A DNA stretch of 23,636 nt from Beroe ovata (Eukaryota > Ctenophora > Nuda > Beroida > Beroidae), in NCBI GenBank assembly GCA_946803715.1, contig CAMPET010000239.1, positions 79,835 through 103,470 of the forward strand, given 5' to 3'. A program made the position numbers and the translations under genes. The notes under the pieces were generated by a model. The model was not told the origin of the DNA and made no database searches. It saw only the letters and a program-made list of their open reading frames with translations. Shown piece after piece: positions 19,683-23,636 of the stretch (positions are counted from its first letter, which is position 1; each line of letters starts with the position of its first letter).

Positions 19683-22600
19683 GCCTTGATTTTATATCCG
19701 ATAATCGGGTCCCGAGTTAGAGGTCGACATGACCTCTCATCTGACAAATGCTTTTCCCTCCTTGTACTGCTCAGTGCATCATATTGGGTTCTACCATAGC
19801 TCAACAACTATTAGAAACTCGGGCAACCAAGATTTCACATCAATCCGATGATCGGTTCCCGAGTTAATGGCCACCATAACCCCTTATCCACCCAAAACGT
19901 CTCAGTTTGAGTGAGCATTTGAGGATAGCTCCCAAACGGATCGACCAATTAACCTGAAACTTCTACCATAGCTCAAGGACCATTAGAAACTTCGACGACC
20001 AAAATTTCACGTCAATCCGATGATCGGTTCCCGCATTAGTGGCCGCCATAATCCCTTATCGACCCAAAAATGTCAGTTTGAGTGAGCATTTGAGGATAGC
20101 TCCCAAACGGATCGACCAATTGACTTGAAACTTCTACCATAGCTCAAGGACCATTAGGAACTCAGACAACCAAAATTTCACTTCAATCCGATTATCAGTT
20201 TCTGAGTTAGTGGCCGACATAACCCCTTATCGACCCAAAACATGTCAGTTTGAGTGAGCATTTGAGGATAGCTCCCAAACGGATCCACCGATTGACTTGA
20301 AACTTCTACCATAGCTCAAGGACCATTAGGAACTCAGACAACCAAAATTTCACTTCAATCCGATTATCAGTTTCTGAGTTAGTGGCCGACATAACCCCTT
20401 ATCGACCCAAAACATGTCAGTTTGAGTGAGCATTTGAGGATAGCTCCCAAACGGATCCACCGATTGACTTGAAACTTCTACCATAGCTCAAGGACCATTA
20501 GGAACTCAGACAACCAAAATTTCACTTCAATCCGATGATCAGTTTCTGAGTTAGTGGCCGACATAACCCCTTATCGACCCAAAACATGTCAGTTTGAGTG
20601 AGCATTTGAGGATAGCTCCCAAACGGATCGACCGATTGACTTGAAACTTCTACCATAGCTCAAGGACCATTAGGAACTCAGACAACCAAAATTTCACTTC
20701 AATCCGATGATCAGTTTCTGAGTTAGTGGCCGATATAACCCTTTATCGACCCAAAACATGTCAGTTTGAGTGAGCATTTGAGGATAGCTCCCAAACGGAT
20801 CGACCGATTGACTTGAAACTTCTACCATAGCTCAAGGACCATGAGAAACTCGGACAACCAAAATTTCACCTCAATCCGATGATCAGTTTCTGAGTTAGTG
20901 GCCGATATAACCCTTTATCGACCCAAAACATGTCAGTTTGAGTGAGCATTTGAGGATAGCTCCCAAACGGATCGACCGATTGACTTGAAACTTCTACCAT
21001 AGCTCAAGGACCATGAGAAACTCGGACAACCAAAATTTCACCTCAATCCGATGATCAGTTCCTGAGTTAGTGGCCGATATAACCCTTTATCGACCCAAAA
21101 CATGTCAGTTTGAGTGAGCATTTGAGGATAGCTCCCAAACGGATCGACCGATTGACTTGAAACTTCTACCATAGCTCAAGGACCATGAGAAACTCGGACA
21201 ACCAAAATTTCACCTCAATCCGATGATCAGTTTCTGAGTTAGTGGCCGATATAACCCTTTATCGACCCAAAACATGTCAGTTTGAGTGAGCATTTGAGGA
21301 TAGCTCCCAAACGGATCGACCGATTGACTTGAAACTTCTACCATAGCTCAAGGACCATGAGAAACTCGGACAACCAAAATTTCACCTCAATCCGATGATC
21401 AGTTTCTGAGTTAGTGGCCGATATAACCCTTTATCGACCCAAAACATGTCAGTTTGAGTGAGCATTTGAGGATAGCTCCCAAACGGATCGACCGATTGAC
21501 TTGAAACTTCTACCATAGCTCAAGGACCATGAGAAACTCGGACAACCAAAATTTCACCTCAATCCGATGATCAGTTTCTGAGTTAGTGGCCGATATAACC
21601 CTTTATCGACCCAAAACATGTCAGTTTGAGTGAGCATTTGAGGATAGCTCCCAAACGGATCGACCGATTGACTTGAAACTTCTACCATAGCTCAAGGACC
21701 ATGAGAAACTCGGACAACCAAAATTTCACCTCAATCCGATGATCAGTTTCTGAGTTAGTGGCCGATATAACCCTTTATCGACCCAAAACATGTCAGTTTG
21801 AGTGAGCATTTGAGGATAGCTCCCAAACGGATCGACCGATTGACTTGAAACTTCTACCATAGCTCAAGGACCATGAGAAACTCGGACAACCAAAATTTCA
21901 CCTCAATCCGATGATCAGTTTCTGAGTTAGTGGCCGATATAACCCTTTATCGACCCAAAACATGTCAGTTTGAGTGAGCATTTGAGGATAGCTCCCAAAC
22001 GGATCGACCGATTGACTTGAAACTTCTACCATAGCTCAAGGACCATGAGAAACTCGGACAACCAAAATTTCACCTCAATCCGATGATCAGTTTCTGAGTT
22101 AGTGGCCGATATAACCCTTTATCGACCCAAAACATGTCAGTTTGAGTGAGCATTTGAGGATAGCTCCCAAACGGATCGACCGATTGACTTGAAACTTCTA
22201 CCATAGCTCAAGGACCATGAGAAACTCGGACAACCAAAATTTCACCTCAATCCGATGATCAGTTCCTGAGTTAGTGGCCGACATAACCCTTTATCGACCC
22301 AAAACATGTCAGTTTGAGTGAGCATTTGAGGATAGCTCCCAAACGGATCGACCGATTGACTTGAAACTTCTACCATAGCTCAAGGACCATGAGAAACTCG
22401 GACAACCAAAATTTCACCTCAATCCGATGATCAGTTCCTGAGTTAGTGGCCGACATAACCCCTTATCGACCCAAAACATGTCAGTTTGAGTGAGCATTTG
22501 AGGATAGCTCCCAAACGGATCGACCGATTGACTTGAAACTTCTACCATAGCTCAAGGACCATTAGGAACTCAGACAACCAAAATTTCACTTCAATACGAA

Positions 22601-23275
22601 GATCAGTTACTCAGTTAGTGGCCGAAATAACCCCTTATCGACCCAAAACATGTCAGTTTGAGTGAGCATTTGAGGATAGCTCCCAAATTTATCGACCGAT
22701 TGACTTGAAAATTCTACCATTGGTCAAGGACCATTAGAAAATCTGACAACCAAAATTTCACGTCAATCCGATGATCGGTCTCCGAGTTAGTGGCCGCCAT
22801 GACCCCTTATCGACCCAATACATGTCAGTTTGAGTAAGCATTTGAAGATAGCTCCCAAACGGATCGACCGATTGACTTGAAAATTCTNCATTAGAAACTC
22901 GGACAACCAAAATTCACGTCAATCCGATAATTGGTTCTCAAGTTAAGGGCCAACACAAGACAACCCCTTATCCGATTGAAACTGGTCAATTCAAGTGAGC
23001 GTTTGAACTTTGAGGATAGCTCCCAAAAGGATTGAGTCATAGTCTTGAAACTTTTGTCATAACTCAAGGACCATTAGAAACTCGGATAACCAAAATTTTA
23101 CGTCAATTCGATAATCGGGCCGACATAACCCTTATCCGCCCAAAATATGTCAGTTTGAGTGAGCATTTGAGGATAGATCCCAAACGTATCGACTGATTGA
23201 CTTGCAACTTCAACCATGATTCAAGGACCATTAGAAACTCGGACAACTTAAATTTCACGTCAATCCGATACTCTA
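19683..23275 (+). repeat. 172-bp satellite array, about 20 copies
   Basis: The marker CAGTTTGAGTGAGCATTTG recurs at 19903, 20074 and 20246, and then every 172 bp to 22826, with degraded copies at about 22988 and 23151. Central units (about 20590-22480) are almost identical; edge units at 19683-20070 and after 22560 are diverged. No transposase, LTR or long open frame lies in the unit. The array fills an intron of the RUNDC1-like gene, or its 3' flank if the gene ends earlier. Confidence 0.97.
22888..22888. other. Single ambiguous base inside the satellite
   Basis: A lone 'n' follows GAAAATTCT, and the next unit is shortened by several tens of bases. It is probably an assembly join across the array, so the true copy number may differ. 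Confidence 0.7.
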
Positions 23276-23350
23276 AATTCTGCTTTGCACTGCCGTCTAG
23301 ACATTCCCTCTAAAAATAAGAGATGCTGTATCTACTACTGCTAATTTCAG

Positions 23351-23381
23351 GCGTCTAAACACGGTCACTATAGATTTATAA
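23351..23381 (+). CDS. Candidate short terminal exon of the RUNDC1-like gene
   Basis: After a pyrimidine-rich TACTACTGCTAATTTCAG acceptor, phase-2 joining to the exon ending at 19632 gives KRLNTVTIDL then TAA. The start resembles the RLVSWVNLI helix of vertebrate RUNDC1 as I remember it, but the stop would delete the rest of the RUN domain. It may be a decoy, a damaged exon, or a sequence error. Confidence 0.3.
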
Positions 23382-23601
23382 CACAATTTGAAAGGTATCC
23401 TAATCACAGAAGCCAGGGAAAAGTGCCATTTCAGCACGTGCAATATTGCCGCTTCACGTACAGGTCTTACACATGCAGTGTTTATGTTGCACGTGCCAAT
23501 TTAACATGAGATTGTCGCTACGCTGGCACTGTTCATCACAACACTTAAATCTGCTACTCAGCATGGAATTTCAATTCGAATTTACCGCTCCCCAACACAT
23601 T

Positions 23602-23636
<35 letters not shown>
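23602..23636 (+). repeat. CA microsatellite at the window end
   Basis: (CA)n runs to the last base, after about 320 bp with no recognised feature beyond two GCACGTGC palindromes at about 23436 and 23490. Confidence 0.9.

Noticed and set aside
19683-23275. CRISPR-like array
   Set aside because: The whole 172-bp unit is repeated with no unique spacers, in an intron-bearing animal genome.

Overview
This window is animal nuclear DNA. It carries spliced genes with short GT-AG introns (about 50 to 300 bp), no operon structure, AT-rich spacer, microsatellites and a 172-bp tandem satellite. All three large genes have clear animal family members. The compact introns suit an invertebrate, possibly a sponge or another early-branching lineage, but the phylum is a guess.

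Layout, left to right. (1) 1-2104, + strand: the 3' part of an oxysterol-binding-protein-related gene of the ORP9/10/11 group, eight exons, with the EQVSHHPP signature. Its 5' end lies outside the window. (2) 2105-4346: gene-free, AT-rich. It holds two diverged direct copies of a roughly 0.8-kb segment separated by a single 'n', then two GC-rich hairpins. (3) 4347-11224, + strand: an apparently complete nischarin gene (PX domain, leucine-rich repeats, several PH-like modules). It reconstructs from about 19 exons with matching splice phases; a 328-base gap of Ns falls near its 3' end. (4) 11225-11850: gene-free, AT-rich. (5) 11851 to at least 19632, + strand: a RUNDC1-like gene (coiled coil plus RUN domain) that seems to carry a PH domain at its N-terminus. 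(6) Inside its intron at 16509-18107, on the - strand, sits a complete four-exon nested gene. It encodes a small secreted-looking protein of 124 residues with 18 cysteines. (7) 19633-23350: an intron filled by about 20 copies of a 172-bp satellite; older relatives of it lie in two upstream introns. The window ends in a CA microsatellite.

The three large genes share no pathway that the sequence shows. Lipid or membrane binding is a common theme: a sterol/phospholipid carrier, a PX/PH-like endosomal scaffold, and a PH plus RUN coiled-coil protein. I read this as coincidence. Most splice junctions were set by hand from GT/AG positions, phase agreement and remembered family motifs. No alignment or database search was run. 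Four isolated 'n' bases look like assembler joins, and at least one duplication is probably an assembly artefact.
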